Source of the DNA: Polynucleobacter sp. 15G-AUS-farblos
Lineage (GTDB): Bacteria; Pseudomonadota; Gammaproteobacteria; Burkholderiales; Burkholderiaceae
Direction of reading: 5' to 3'
NCBI RefSeq assembly: GCF_018882445.1
Contig: NZ_JACVOM010000004.1
Location: forward strand, 248,001-312,000
DNA: 64,000 nucleotides
Part shown: in pieces, positions 36,115 to 43,001 of the stretch
Layout: the number at the start of each line of letters is the position of its first letter
Numbering within the stretch: the first letter of the stretch is position 1
Notes under the pieces: model-generated
What the model was told of the DNA's origin: nothing
Databases searched by the model: none
What the model saw: the letters and a program-made list of their open reading frames with translations, nothing else
Translations under genes and position numbers: made by a program

Positions 36115-36229
36115 AATTCCTGTGATCCTTGCGGATCGTCGCACTCATTCAAGAAATTGACTTGGTAATAAAACCAAATCTTTTTACTGTCTATGAGTAC
36201 TATTTATTTACATCTGTCCCGAAGGACTG

Positions 36230-36260
36230 GATGCTTTCACTTAGTACCCACAATTATCGG
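36230..36260 (-). other. 16S precursor processing stem, 5' half
   Basis: Minus strand CCGATAA, GTGGG, ACTA and GCATC in order, each complementary to blocks in the 16S trailer (34540-34571), giving 7, 5, 4 and 5 bp separated by small bulges. Confidence 0.7.
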
Positions 36261-36270
36261 TTGACTAATT

Positions 36271-36282
36271 TTTAAAGAGGGC
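36271..36282 (-). promoter_or_regulatory. boxA antitermination site in the rRNA leader
   Basis: Minus strand GCCCTCTTTAAA resembles boxA (TGCTCTTTAACA) with the CTCTTTAA core intact. It lies roughly 36 to 47 nt after the predicted transcription start, the normal leader position. Confidence 0.7.
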
Positions 36283-36325
36283 TGACTTGTTTCGTATTTC
36301 AAAAAACATTCAGCTGAGAGGTGAG

Positions 36326-36354
36326 ACTATAGCGTACTTATTTCGGGTCGTCAA
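36326..36354 (-). promoter_or_regulatory. Core promoter of the rRNA operon
   Basis: Minus strand TTGACG (36349-36354), 17-nt spacer, TATAGT (36326-36331). Both hexamers match at 5 of 6 positions. A start near 36318 gives a 16S leader of about 200 nt. The A/T-rich DNA upstream fits UP-element stimulation. Confidence 0.8.
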
Positions 36355-36598
36355 CACCTTTCGTAGTCTTTTTCCTCAAATAGAGGTAGTTTTTTCTGAT
36401 TAAAAAAATAAAATGAATGTAATCAATAAGATAGAAACCAAAAAAATATTTCACTTTTTTTAAAAATTTAAGGGTTTTGGAGCATTTGCCCCCAGTCATC
36501 CGACTAAAGTCTTCGTTTTTACCCCCTCGCATGCAGCCTTTTGACTACAAACTAGGGAAAACCCTGAAATATTTTCGCTTTCCTGTTAATATGTTGCT

Positions 36599-37255
36599 AT
36601 GCACAATAAATTAGCGAACAATCACTTACCCGGCAAGCCCTATACGGCAGGGCAAGCGATTCCTGTTCGCGAGCTACATGCTGGCCACAAAGATGAGATC
36701 TTGAATCATTTATTACAGCTAAATGATGAAGATCGCCACCTCAGATTTGGAACTCAAACGCCGGATGAGGTTATAGCTCACTACGTAGAGCATATAGACT
36801 TCAATAGAGACACTGTTTTTGGCATCTTTAATGATGACCTGAAACTCATTGGCATGGCGCACCTGGCTTATTTACCCGAGTCTAAAAACCAAACACGCGC
36901 TGCGGAATTTGGTGTCTCTGTTCTACCGGAAGGCCGTGCGCAGGGGCTTGGAACAGCGCTCTTGCAACGATCTGCAGTGCATGCACGCAATACGCGGATT
37001 GAAACCCTCTACGTTCATTGCTTAGCAAGCAATAAAGCCATGATGCATTTGGCACAAAAAGCTGGCATGCGTGTTGAGCATGCTTATGGAGATGCCGACG
37101 CTTATCTCAAGCTCTCTCCAGCAAGTCCTGCAACGATTGTTGAAGAGGCTGCAAACGAACAGTGGGCAGACTTGGACTATGCAATGAAATCCAATCTGAA
37201 AAAAACAAATCAAGCATGGTGGTGGCTTTTAGGTCGCCCTGGTTTAGCGCCTTAA
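36599..37255 (+). CDS. GNAT-family N-acetyltransferase
   Basis: 218 residues, cytoplasmic. The GNAT fold spans about residues 20-175, with the acetyl-CoA pyrophosphate loop R113-A-Q-G-L-G118 after the beta strand AAEFGVSVLPEG, and the downstream TLYVHCLASNKAMMHLAQKAGM segment typical of motif B. The substrate is not predictable. It is divergent from the rRNA operon and its stop overlaps the stop of the convergent cytochrome gene by 4 bp. No good SD precedes the ATG, so translation may be weak. Confidence 0.85.
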   Translation: MHNKLANNHLPGKPYTAGQAIPVRELHAGHKDEILNHLLQLNDEDRHLRFGTQTPDEVIAHYVEHIDFNRDTVFGIFNDDLKLIGMAHLAYLPESKNQTRAAEFGVSVLPEGRAQGLGTALLQRSAVHARNTRIETLYVHCLASNKAMMHLAQKAGMRVEHAYGDADAYLKLSPASPATIVEEAANEQWADLDYAMKSNLKKTNQAWWWLLGRPGLAP

Positions 37256-37605
37256 TTTGCGCTTGGCGCACCACGTAGTATCCAACTTGCTAAGAGCGAT
37301 AAATCGGCATCACTCAGCTTTGCATTTGCAGGCATAGGAACTACGCCCCATGAGCCTGCACCACCTTTCAAAATTTTATTCTTTAAAAAAATTTGTGCGT
37401 TGGGATCATTTTTATATTTGAGTGCGACTGACTCAAAACTTGGACCAACAATTTTTTTATTGACTGCGTGACAGCCTAAACACGCATTTTGTTTTGCAAC
37501 TATCAATGCTTGTTGATCGCTACTTGCGGCATGAGTGGTTTGCACAAAAAAAACAAAATATAAAAAACAAAAAAATATTTTGACGATTCGTTGCAACACA
37601 CTCAT
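37252..37605 (-). CDS. Small class I c-type cytochrome
   Basis: 117 residues. Signal peptide 1-26 ends TTHA, so the mature protein is periplasmic and about 90 residues. Haem-binding C42-L-G-C45-H46 and the distal ligand Met91 in VVPMPANAKLSD are visible, as in cytochrome c551/c552. It is likely a soluble electron carrier to a terminal oxidase. The neighbours (BON lipoprotein upstream on the same strand, acetyltransferase convergent) give no pathway clue. Gap from the BON gene is 19 nt, so they may be cotranscribed. Confidence 0.88.
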   Translation of the reverse strand: MSVLQRIVKIFFCFLYFVFFVQTTHAASSDQQALIVAKQNACLGCHAVNKKIVGPSFESVALKYKNDPNAQIFLKNKILKGGAGSWGVVPMPANAKLSDADLSLLASWILRGAPSAN

Positions 37606-37624
37606 CCAATTTCTTTAGAAGAGA

Positions 37625-38275
37625 TTATTGAAATTTTGGCGGGCTTGTTGGCTGCGATTCATCCGCTTTGCCAGCCTTTTCTAAGCGTACTTTTTCTGCA
37701 TTAGAAATAATGTCAAAGTAAGCGTAAACATCTTTTACACCATTCGTATTGCTCGCAATTTTTTTGGCAAGATCTGCTTCGCCCTGCGTCAAAATGCCCA
37801 TCAAATATATGCTACTACCTTCTGCAACAATAGCCATCGAGTTAGATGGCAACTGTTCTGTAAAGATCATCTGCGTCTTGATCTTAGACTCCAAATAAGT
37901 GTCGTTGGCGCGCATGGTATAGGTGCTATTGGGTCCAATGATTAATTCATTAAATACTGATCGGACATTCTTCATGCCCTTTGCATATTTTTCTGCTTCG
38001 GCTTTAATGGCGGCATCCTTTACTTCGCCCGTCAACAACACTTTCTGATTGAATGAAGTGACATTAATGTGTGCGCTATCTCCGAAGGTTTTATCAAACG
38101 AACCACTTGCTTGAAGTTCAATGCCCTTATCAATTGCCTGCACACCCGGCGTGCGTCGATCAGCAAGCACTGTTGCCGAAGCTGCAACACCGCCCACCGC
38201 AATCACACCACAGGCAGAGAGTTGAGATACTGCAATGATGGCAACAAATAATTTACTCAGGGTTTGAATTTGCAT
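37625..38275 (-). CDS. BON-domain outer-membrane lipoprotein, DolP-like
   Basis: 216 residues. A lipoprotein signal peptide with lipobox L-S-A-C22 is followed by two BON domains, roughly residues 45-115 and 120-190. DolP (YraP) binds anionic phospholipid, acts at the division site and supports the outer membrane barrier. The upstream SIS gene and divergent rsmI reproduce the enterobacterial rsmI-diaA-dolP neighbourhood, which supports the assignment. The C-terminal 25 residues are a Lys/Pro tail. Confidence 0.85.
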   Translation of the reverse strand: MQIQTLSKLFVAIIAVSQLSACGVIAVGGVAASATVLADRRTPGVQAIDKGIELQASGSFDKTFGDSAHINVTSFNQKVLLTGEVKDAAIKAEAEKYAKGMKNVRSVFNELIIGPNSTYTMRANDTYLESKIKTQMIFTEQLPSNSMAIVAEGSSIYLMGILTQGEADLAKKIASNTNGVKDVYAYFDIISNAEKVRLEKAGKADESQPTSPPKFQ

Positions 38276-38293
38276 GTAAACGCTTTCTAAAAT

Positions 38294-38896
38294 TTAATCG
38301 AGCAGAAGATGGTCCACACCATCACATAATCCGTGGAGCAAAACTAAATGGGTCTCTTGTATGCGCGCAGTTCTTGTAGATGGCGCGCATAGATGAATAT
38401 CATCCGCGTCTAACAAGCCAGCAATTTTTCCGCCGCCATTACCAGTCAGGGCAATAATTTTGATGCCCATTTTTTTAGCTGCTTCAATGGCCTTTACAAC
38501 ATTCTTTGAATTTCCAGATGTAGAAATCCCCAAAAGAATATCGCCCTTTTTACCCAGACCTCGCACTTGTTTGCTAAATACTTCGTCATAGCTGTAATCA
38601 TTTCCAACTGCAGTCAGAATAGAGGTATCGGTTGTTAAAGCAATTGCCGCCAATTCTTGACGCTCTCTTTCAAAGCGACCAATTAGCTCTGCAGCAAAAT
38701 GCTGTGCGTCTGCAGCTGAGCCGCCGTTACCACAAGCCATTATCTTGCCACCGGCGCGTAAACATTCCACCATCGCCACCACGCCATGTGCAACAGATTC
38801 TGGAAGCACCTTTTCAGCCTCTTGCTTAACCGCGATGCTGTCTAAAAAATGTTGGGATGCCCTGAGGCGCAACCGTTCAATCGTGTTTTTATCCAT
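38294..38896 (-). CDS. SIS-domain protein (DiaA or GmhA family)
   Basis: 200 residues from ATG at 38894-38896 (MDKNTIERLRLRASQHF). A single SIS phosphosugar-binding domain with CGNGGSAADAQHFAAELIGRF (motif around residues 55-75) and AIALTTDTS. The family includes GmhA (sedoheptulose 7-phosphate isomerase for LPS core heptose) and DiaA (DnaA-binding initiation factor). The rsmI and dolP neighbours favour DiaA; the sequence alone cannot separate them. An upstream TTG in frame is a less likely start. Confidence 0.82.
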   Translation of the reverse strand: MDKNTIERLRLRASQHFLDSIAVKQEAEKVLPESVAHGVVAMVECLRAGGKIMACGNGGSAADAQHFAAELIGRFERERQELAAIALTTDTSILTAVGNDYSYDEVFSKQVRGLGKKGDILLGISTSGNSKNVVKAIEAAKKMGIKIIALTGNGGGKIAGLLDADDIHLCAPSTRTARIQETHLVLLHGLCDGVDHLLLD

Positions 38897-39002
38897 ATCA
38901 ATATTATGCGCCAAAGGCAGGGTAAGTATCGATGTTAGCGAGATCTGCAAAAAGCAACGTATCCTCTTACTTATTCAATATCCTTAGATACAAAAGACCC
39001 TT

Positions 39003-39908
39003 ATGGACGCCGCAGCATTTGAATTTCTAAAGCAACAGGATTTGCCCCCTAGCGCCCTGTATATGGTTGCCACACCAATCGGCAATTTAGGGGACATTAC
39101 TTTGCGTGCGTTGCATATTTTGAATGCTGTAGATGGCATTGCGTGCGAAGACACCCGTCATAGCGCAGCACTCTTACAGCAATTTGGTATTCATAAAAAA
39201 TGTCTGGCGCTACATGAGCACAACGAGATCGCCGGCGCCCAAACAGTCATTCAACATTTAGCCAATCGCGAGCGTTGGGCCTATATTTCAGATGCGGGAA
39301 CGCCAGGCGTATCAGACCCAGGGGCCAGACTCGTCAACGAAGTAGAAAAAGCGGGCTATCGAGTGATTCCAATACCCGGCGCAAGCGCTGTAGCAGCGGC
39401 CGTTTCTGCCTCGGGCTCAGCCATGTTGAGCTCGGAAGGGCGCTTTCAATTTCTAGGCTTCTGGCCAAACAAAATCAAAGAGCGAGATGCGCTCTTGCAC
39501 GATATTCGTAGCAGCAAAAAAACCAGTATTTTTTTTGAATCTCCTCATCACATTCGTGAAACCTTATTATTTTTAGCGGCCCATTTGGAAGCTGATCGTA
39601 AAGTATTAGTCGGTCGTGAGCTCACCAAAAAATTTGAGCAAATTGTGGTGCTTGAGGCAGCTCAATTATCGCAATGGGTTGAAGCTGCTGAGAGCTTAAA
39701 AGGGGAGTTTGTGGTTTTGGTGGCAGGCCGCCAAGCCAGCATTGATGAGGCTCCGGACCATGCCGCTCTTTTAAAGTGGGCAAACGCCTTAAGCCCTTAT
39801 TTGGGTAGCAAAGAAATCGCGGCCGTTCTTTCACAAGCCCTGGGCTTGCCTAAAAAAGAAGCCTATCAAGTTGCGCTCGATGCAAAAGACGCCAAGAACG
39901 CAAAATAA
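39003..39908 (+). CDS. rsmI: 16S rRNA (cytidine1402-2'-O)-methyltransferase RsmI
   Basis: 301 residues of the tetrapyrrole-methylase fold. Diagnostic blocks are LYMVATPIGNLGDITLRAL near residue 18, CEDTRHSAALLQQFGI, SDAGTPGVSDPGARLV and PGASAVAAAVSASG. RsmI uses SAM to 2'-O-methylate C1402 in the P site, with RsmH acting on the base. It is divergent from the SIS gene across 106 nt. YraN, often found beside it, is not encoded here. Confidence 0.95.
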   Translation: MDAAAFEFLKQQDLPPSALYMVATPIGNLGDITLRALHILNAVDGIACEDTRHSAALLQQFGIHKKCLALHEHNEIAGAQTVIQHLANRERWAYISDAGTPGVSDPGARLVNEVEKAGYRVIPIPGASAVAAAVSASGSAMLSSEGRFQFLGFWPNKIKERDALLHDIRSSKKTSIFFESPHHIRETLLFLAAHLEADRKVLVGRELTKKFEQIVVLEAAQLSQWVEAAESLKGEFVVLVAGRQASIDEAPDHAALLKWANALSPYLGSKEIAAVLSQALGLPKKEAYQVALDAKDAKNAK

Positions 39909-39934
39909 AAAAGCTGGGATAAAGCCAGCTTTTT
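39908..39934. terminator. Bidirectional rho-independent terminator
   Basis: AAAAAGCTGG, loop GATAAAG, CCAGCTTTTT: a 10-bp stem with A-run on one side and T-run on the other. It begins at the last base of the rsmI stop and serves both rsmI (plus) and the small membrane protein gene (minus). Confidence 0.88.
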
Positions 39935-39976
39935 GCAATCTATTCAAAAATTATTTTGTTGGTTCGGGCGCTTTAT

Positions 39977-40213
39977 TTATTTAGTTGCTTGCCCACCTGC
40001 TTGAGGCTCGCTCGGGGCGCTAGCGTCCTTGAAGTTGAGCTGGCCCACAGGCTTGATTAATTGCTCAGTGGTCCCAGAAGAATCGCCACGTTTGCCGTTA
40101 TTTACGAAAACCATCAACAACAATATAACGATCAGGGGCACGAAAAAGCTGGCAAACACCATGATGATGAGTTGTTTTGGGTTCTTAATTAGACTTCCGT
40201 GCTCGTTGCTCAT
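39977..40213 (-). CDS. Small membrane-anchored protein, resembles the N-terminus of cytochrome c5 proteins
   Basis: 78 residues: a short cytoplasmic start (MSNEHGSLIKNPKQLI), one strong transmembrane helix (about residues 15-38) and a polar periplasmic tail rich in Ser, Pro, Gly and Gln. From memory, betaproteobacterial cytochrome c5 proteins have a closely similar anchor (IKTPKQLI type) before the haem domain, but no CXXCH follows here before the TAA stop. It may be a stand-alone anchor or assembly factor, or a remnant. The bidirectional terminator follows. Confidence 0.7.
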   Translation of the reverse strand: MSNEHGSLIKNPKQLIIMVFASFFVPLIVILLLMVFVNNGKRGDSSGTTEQLIKPVGQLNFKDASAPSEPQAGGQATK

Positions 40214-40314
40214 AGGAATTTATCGTTTAGCAGGTTTAAGGGGTTTGCCGAGATTATAACTAGAGAGTAGGGGTATAGGCACTTACAATAGCGAGGTATC
40301 CGTTTTTAATACTG

Positions 40315-40390
40315 GCGCCCGTAGCTCAGTGGATAGAGTATTGGCCTCCGAAGCCAAGGGTCGCAGGTTCGATTCCTGCCGGGCGCGCCA
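40315..40390 (+). tRNA. tRNA-Arg(CCG)
   Basis: 76 nt with encoded CCA. Acceptor GCGCCCG pairs with CGGGCGC; anticodon stem TTGGC/GCCAA with loop CTCCGAA gives CCG. A single tRNA, the only RNA gene here on the plus strand. Confidence 0.97.
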
Positions 40391-40472
40391 AAACAGTGGG
40401 GTGTTTTGACCTATGTCATGCGAAAAATCATGAAAACCGCTATCATTTGCATCTAACTTATTGATTCTTATC

Positions 40473-41615
40473 GTGTCTACACATCTAAATTCAGCCCTTT
40501 CAGAGCCTTCTTTAACTAATCCACTGCCTCCTGAGGCGCCATTACCACACCGCAAGATCATTCGGGGCTGGTTAATTCCAATGGCACAAGGAGAAACTGG
40601 GCGTGCGATTGCATTGCTTGCAATCGATGCAGCTCTTTGGCTGGGCTGTATTGCTGGGACTATTTTTGTTGAAAATATTCTGCTCAAAATTCTCTTTGGA
40701 TTAGTGGCTGGCTTTGTTACTGGCCGTATTTTCATTTTGGGGCACGATGCATGCCATCAAAGCTTCACACCAAATCGTGAACTCAACAAAGTGTTGGGTC
40801 GCATCGCATTTTTGCCCTCACTCACACCATACAGCTTATGGGATGTTGGTCATAACGTAGTCCATCACGGCCAAACAAATTTAAAGGGCTTTGATTTCGT
40901 TTGGGCACCCTTATCAAAATCAGAGTACGACGCGCTATCCCCGGGACGTAAGGCTCTAGAGCGCCTTTACCGAAGCGGCTGGGGCCCCGTCTTCTACTAC
41001 CTCCTTGAGATTTGGTGGAGACGTGAGTATTTTCCAAACGCTAAAAATAAGCCGGGTGATCGTCCAATTTTCTTAAAAGACAACTTACTCGTTACTGCGT
41101 TTGCAATTGTTTGGATTGCTTGCTTAATTGCCGGTGCTATTGCGACCGGCCAATCTATTTGGGTTGGCTTGCTTGCTGGATTTGCCTTGCCCTTCCTGTT
41201 TTGGAACGGCATGATTGGGTTTGTTGTCTATGTTCACCATACCCACCCTAATGTGTCTTGGTATGACAAAAAGTCAGAGTGGTTACGTGCTCAGCCTTTT
41301 GTATCCACAACTGTCCATCTGACCTTTAACTGGATTTGGGGCTCATTAATGCACAACATCATGGAGCACACTGCCCATCATGTGGATATGAGTGTGCCCC
41401 TTTATCGCCTCCAAGAAGCCCAGACAACCCTGGAAACCATCCTTCCAGAGCGTATTTTTGTGCAAAAGTTCTCTTGGGCCTGGTATTTCGATACAGCCCG
41501 CAAATGCAAGCTTTATGACTTTGAGAACAAGGCTTGGCTTGATTTTGATGGTAATAAGACCGCGGAATCGGTCCGGGTTGTGCTGAGCCCAGCCCCAGTG
41601 GGACAAAACGGGTAA
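40473..41615 (+). CDS. Membrane fatty acid desaturase
   Basis: 380 residues if started at GTG 40473; a TTG at 40461 is also possible and neither has a clear SD. Three histidine boxes bind the di-iron centre: GHDACH (about residue 90), HNVVHH (about 127) and HTAHH (about 310), between hydrophobic helix pairs. The enzyme would introduce a cis double bond into acyl lipids in the inner membrane, needing ferredoxin or similar. The pattern resembles omega-6/delta-12 type desaturases. The gene is next to tRNA-Arg and ahead of the zinc-ribbon gene. Confidence 0.88.
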   Translation: MSTHLNSALSEPSLTNPLPPEAPLPHRKIIRGWLIPMAQGETGRAIALLAIDAALWLGCIAGTIFVENILLKILFGLVAGFVTGRIFILGHDACHQSFTPNRELNKVLGRIAFLPSLTPYSLWDVGHNVVHHGQTNLKGFDFVWAPLSKSEYDALSPGRKALERLYRSGWGPVFYYLLEIWWRREYFPNAKNKPGDRPIFLKDNLLVTAFAIVWIACLIAGAIATGQSIWVGLLAGFALPFLFWNGMIGFVVYVHHTHPNVSWYDKKSEWLRAQPFVSTTVHLTFNWIWGSLMHNIMEHTAHHVDMSVPLYRLQEAQTTLETILPERIFVQKFSWAWYFDTARKCKLYDFENKAWLDFDGNKTAESVRVVLSPAPVGQNG

Positions 41616-41656
41616 AATAGACTTCTGTATAAAGATTTGCCTTACCCGGATTGCCC

Positions 41657-41842
41657 ATGACTACCTCTACTCCAGCAGCTACCCAAGACACTTCCCAGAG
41701 CCTTAAATTTTGCTCTTCTTGCAGTCGCGAAAAACGACTAGAGGGTGGCACATGGATTCCGACGAGCAATCGCAAACAACGCTGGATTTGCGCAAGCTGT
41801 TTATACAACCGCACACACCGTACTGGCTCTGCAAAAACCTAA
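41657..41842 (+). CDS. Small zinc-ribbon protein of unknown function
   Basis: 61 residues from ATG 41657. Two CxxC pairs, FCSSC and ICASC, are separated by about 25 residues containing a Trp and basic residues, as in a treble-clef or ribbon zinc site. An Arg/Thr-rich tail follows. No known function is recognised. It is 41 nt downstream of the desaturase on the same strand and convergent with the metallo-hydrolase. The four regularly spaced cysteines argue for a real gene. Confidence 0.65.
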   Translation: MTTSTPAATQDTSQSLKFCSSCSREKRLEGGTWIPTSNRKQRWICASCLYNRTHRTGSAKT

Positions 41843-41880
41843 ACCATCGGTTTTGCTGCTTTAAATCTTCAGCGCATTTT

Positions 41881-42525
41881 TTACGCGCCATCTCCAACAT
41901 AAGGATTCGATTTGCGTTCTGCTCCGAACGTAGACATAGGTCCATGTCCTGGCACAAACTGCACATCATCACCTAGCGGCAATAATTTTGTCTTAATGGC
42001 ATGAATCAAATCCGCATGATTGCCACGAGGAAAATCTGTTCTCCCAATTGATCCGGCAAACAATACATCGCCAACAATTGCTAGGCGATCTGCTTTATCA
42101 AAAAACACTACATGTCCTGGAGTATGGCCAGGACAATGAAAAACTTCGAGATCTATATTTCCAACTTGAACATGGTCACCATCGTTTAACCAGCGATTAG
42201 GTTCAAAAACTTTGGCCTCTCCAAACCCAAACCGTACAGTCTGTTCTGGCAATTGATCAATCCAAAACCGCTCGTCTATTTGCGGACCCTCTATGGGCAC
42301 GCCCAATTGATCTGCCAAGTCTTTAGCGGCGGCGCAATGGTCTAGATGCCCATGTGTCAGCAAGATCTTTTTCACATTACCACCCATTTGCTCAATACCA
42401 GCCAGTATCTTATCGATATCGCCACCAGGATCAATCACAGCAGCATCACCCGTTTCCTGACATACCAAAATAGAACAATTTTGTTCATAGGGAGTAACGG
42501 GAACAATTCCTAATTTAATGGGCAT
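41881..42525 (-). CDS. MBL-fold metallo-hydrolase, glyoxalase II-like
   Basis: 214 residues from ATG at 42523-42525 (MPIKLGIVPVTPYEQN). The metal-binding motif THGHLDHCAAA is followed by CPGHTPGHVVF, VGDVLFAGSIGRTD and FVPGHGP, giving all ligands of a two-metal centre. The short form without the C-terminal helical domain of true glyoxalase II resembles YcbL. It probably hydrolyses thioesters such as S-lactoylglutathione. The gene is divergent from gcvH. Confidence 0.88.
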   Translation of the reverse strand: MPIKLGIVPVTPYEQNCSILVCQETGDAAVIDPGGDIDKILAGIEQMGGNVKKILLTHGHLDHCAAAKDLADQLGVPIEGPQIDERFWIDQLPEQTVRFGFGEAKVFEPNRWLNDGDHVQVGNIDLEVFHCPGHTPGHVVFFDKADRLAIVGDVLFAGSIGRTDFPRGNHADLIHAIKTKLLPLGDDVQFVPGHGPMSTFGAERKSNPYVGDGA

Positions 42526-42605
42526 ACGTAATAAGCGAATAAAAGAATGATTTGTCGGAACTGATTTGTGAGACTGAGCATAAAATGTTTTTAAAGGATA
42601 AAACA

Positions 42606-42998
42606 ATGAAGAGCCAAGATACATTTAAATTTGCAGAAACTCATGAATGGGCCGATATCGAGGAAGATGGCTTGGTTTGGGTTGGTATAAGTCATCATGC
42701 CCAGGAGGCGTTGGGTGATGTGATGTTTTTTAAGGCCCCCACAATTGGCCAGTATGTAAAACAGGGCGAAGCCATTGCCGTTATTGAATCCGTTAAGGCG
42801 GCAAGCGATATCCATGCGCCTGTAAGCGGAGAAATTGTTGCCTTAAATGAAGAAGTTGATACTGCACCTGAATTGGTAAATGAAAAACCCTATGCAGTTT
42901 GGTTATTCAAAATCAAACCGAGTTCTGATGACAGCCTTACATCTGAACTGAATCAACTCTTAAGCTTAGAAAAATACACCTCAGGACCTGGTGCATAA
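42606..42998 (+). CDS. gcvH: Glycine cleavage system H protein
   Basis: 130 residues from ATG 42606, with AAAGGA 7 nt upstream. The lipoyl domain contains the modification lysine in IESVKAASDIHAPVSG, preceded by THEWADIEEDGLVWVGIS. GcvH carries the aminomethyl group between GcvP, GcvT and dihydrolipoamide dehydrogenase. No gcvT or gcvP is adjacent here: the gene is flanked by the divergent metallo-hydrolase and the convergent priA, so it is monocistronic. Confidence 0.93.
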   Translation: MKSQDTFKFAETHEWADIEEDGLVWVGISHHAQEALGDVMFFKAPTIGQYVKQGEAIAVIESVKAASDIHAPVSGEIVALNEEVDTAPELVNEKPYAVWLFKIKPSSDDSLTSELNQLLSLEKYTSGPGA

Positions 42999-43001
42999 GC
43001 A

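Larger units (their letters stand above)
36115..36598. other. Intergenic region with the rRNA operon leader and promoter
   Basis: 484 nt without a gene. From left to right it holds the 16S leader, the 5' half of the processing stem (36230-36260), boxA, the core promoter and an A/T-rich stretch (about 36370-36480) that could act as UP element on the minus strand. The rightmost 60 nt lie before the plus-strand acetyltransferase gene; a TAATAT sits at 36586-36591 there but without a convincing -35. Confidence 0.8.

Noticed and set aside
36338..36532. A 64-codon frame on the minus strand in the region upstream of the rRNA promoter.
   Set aside because: It overlaps the promoter, is made of A/T-rich low-complexity sequence (Phe/Lys/Tyr/Ile) and has no SD or family match.
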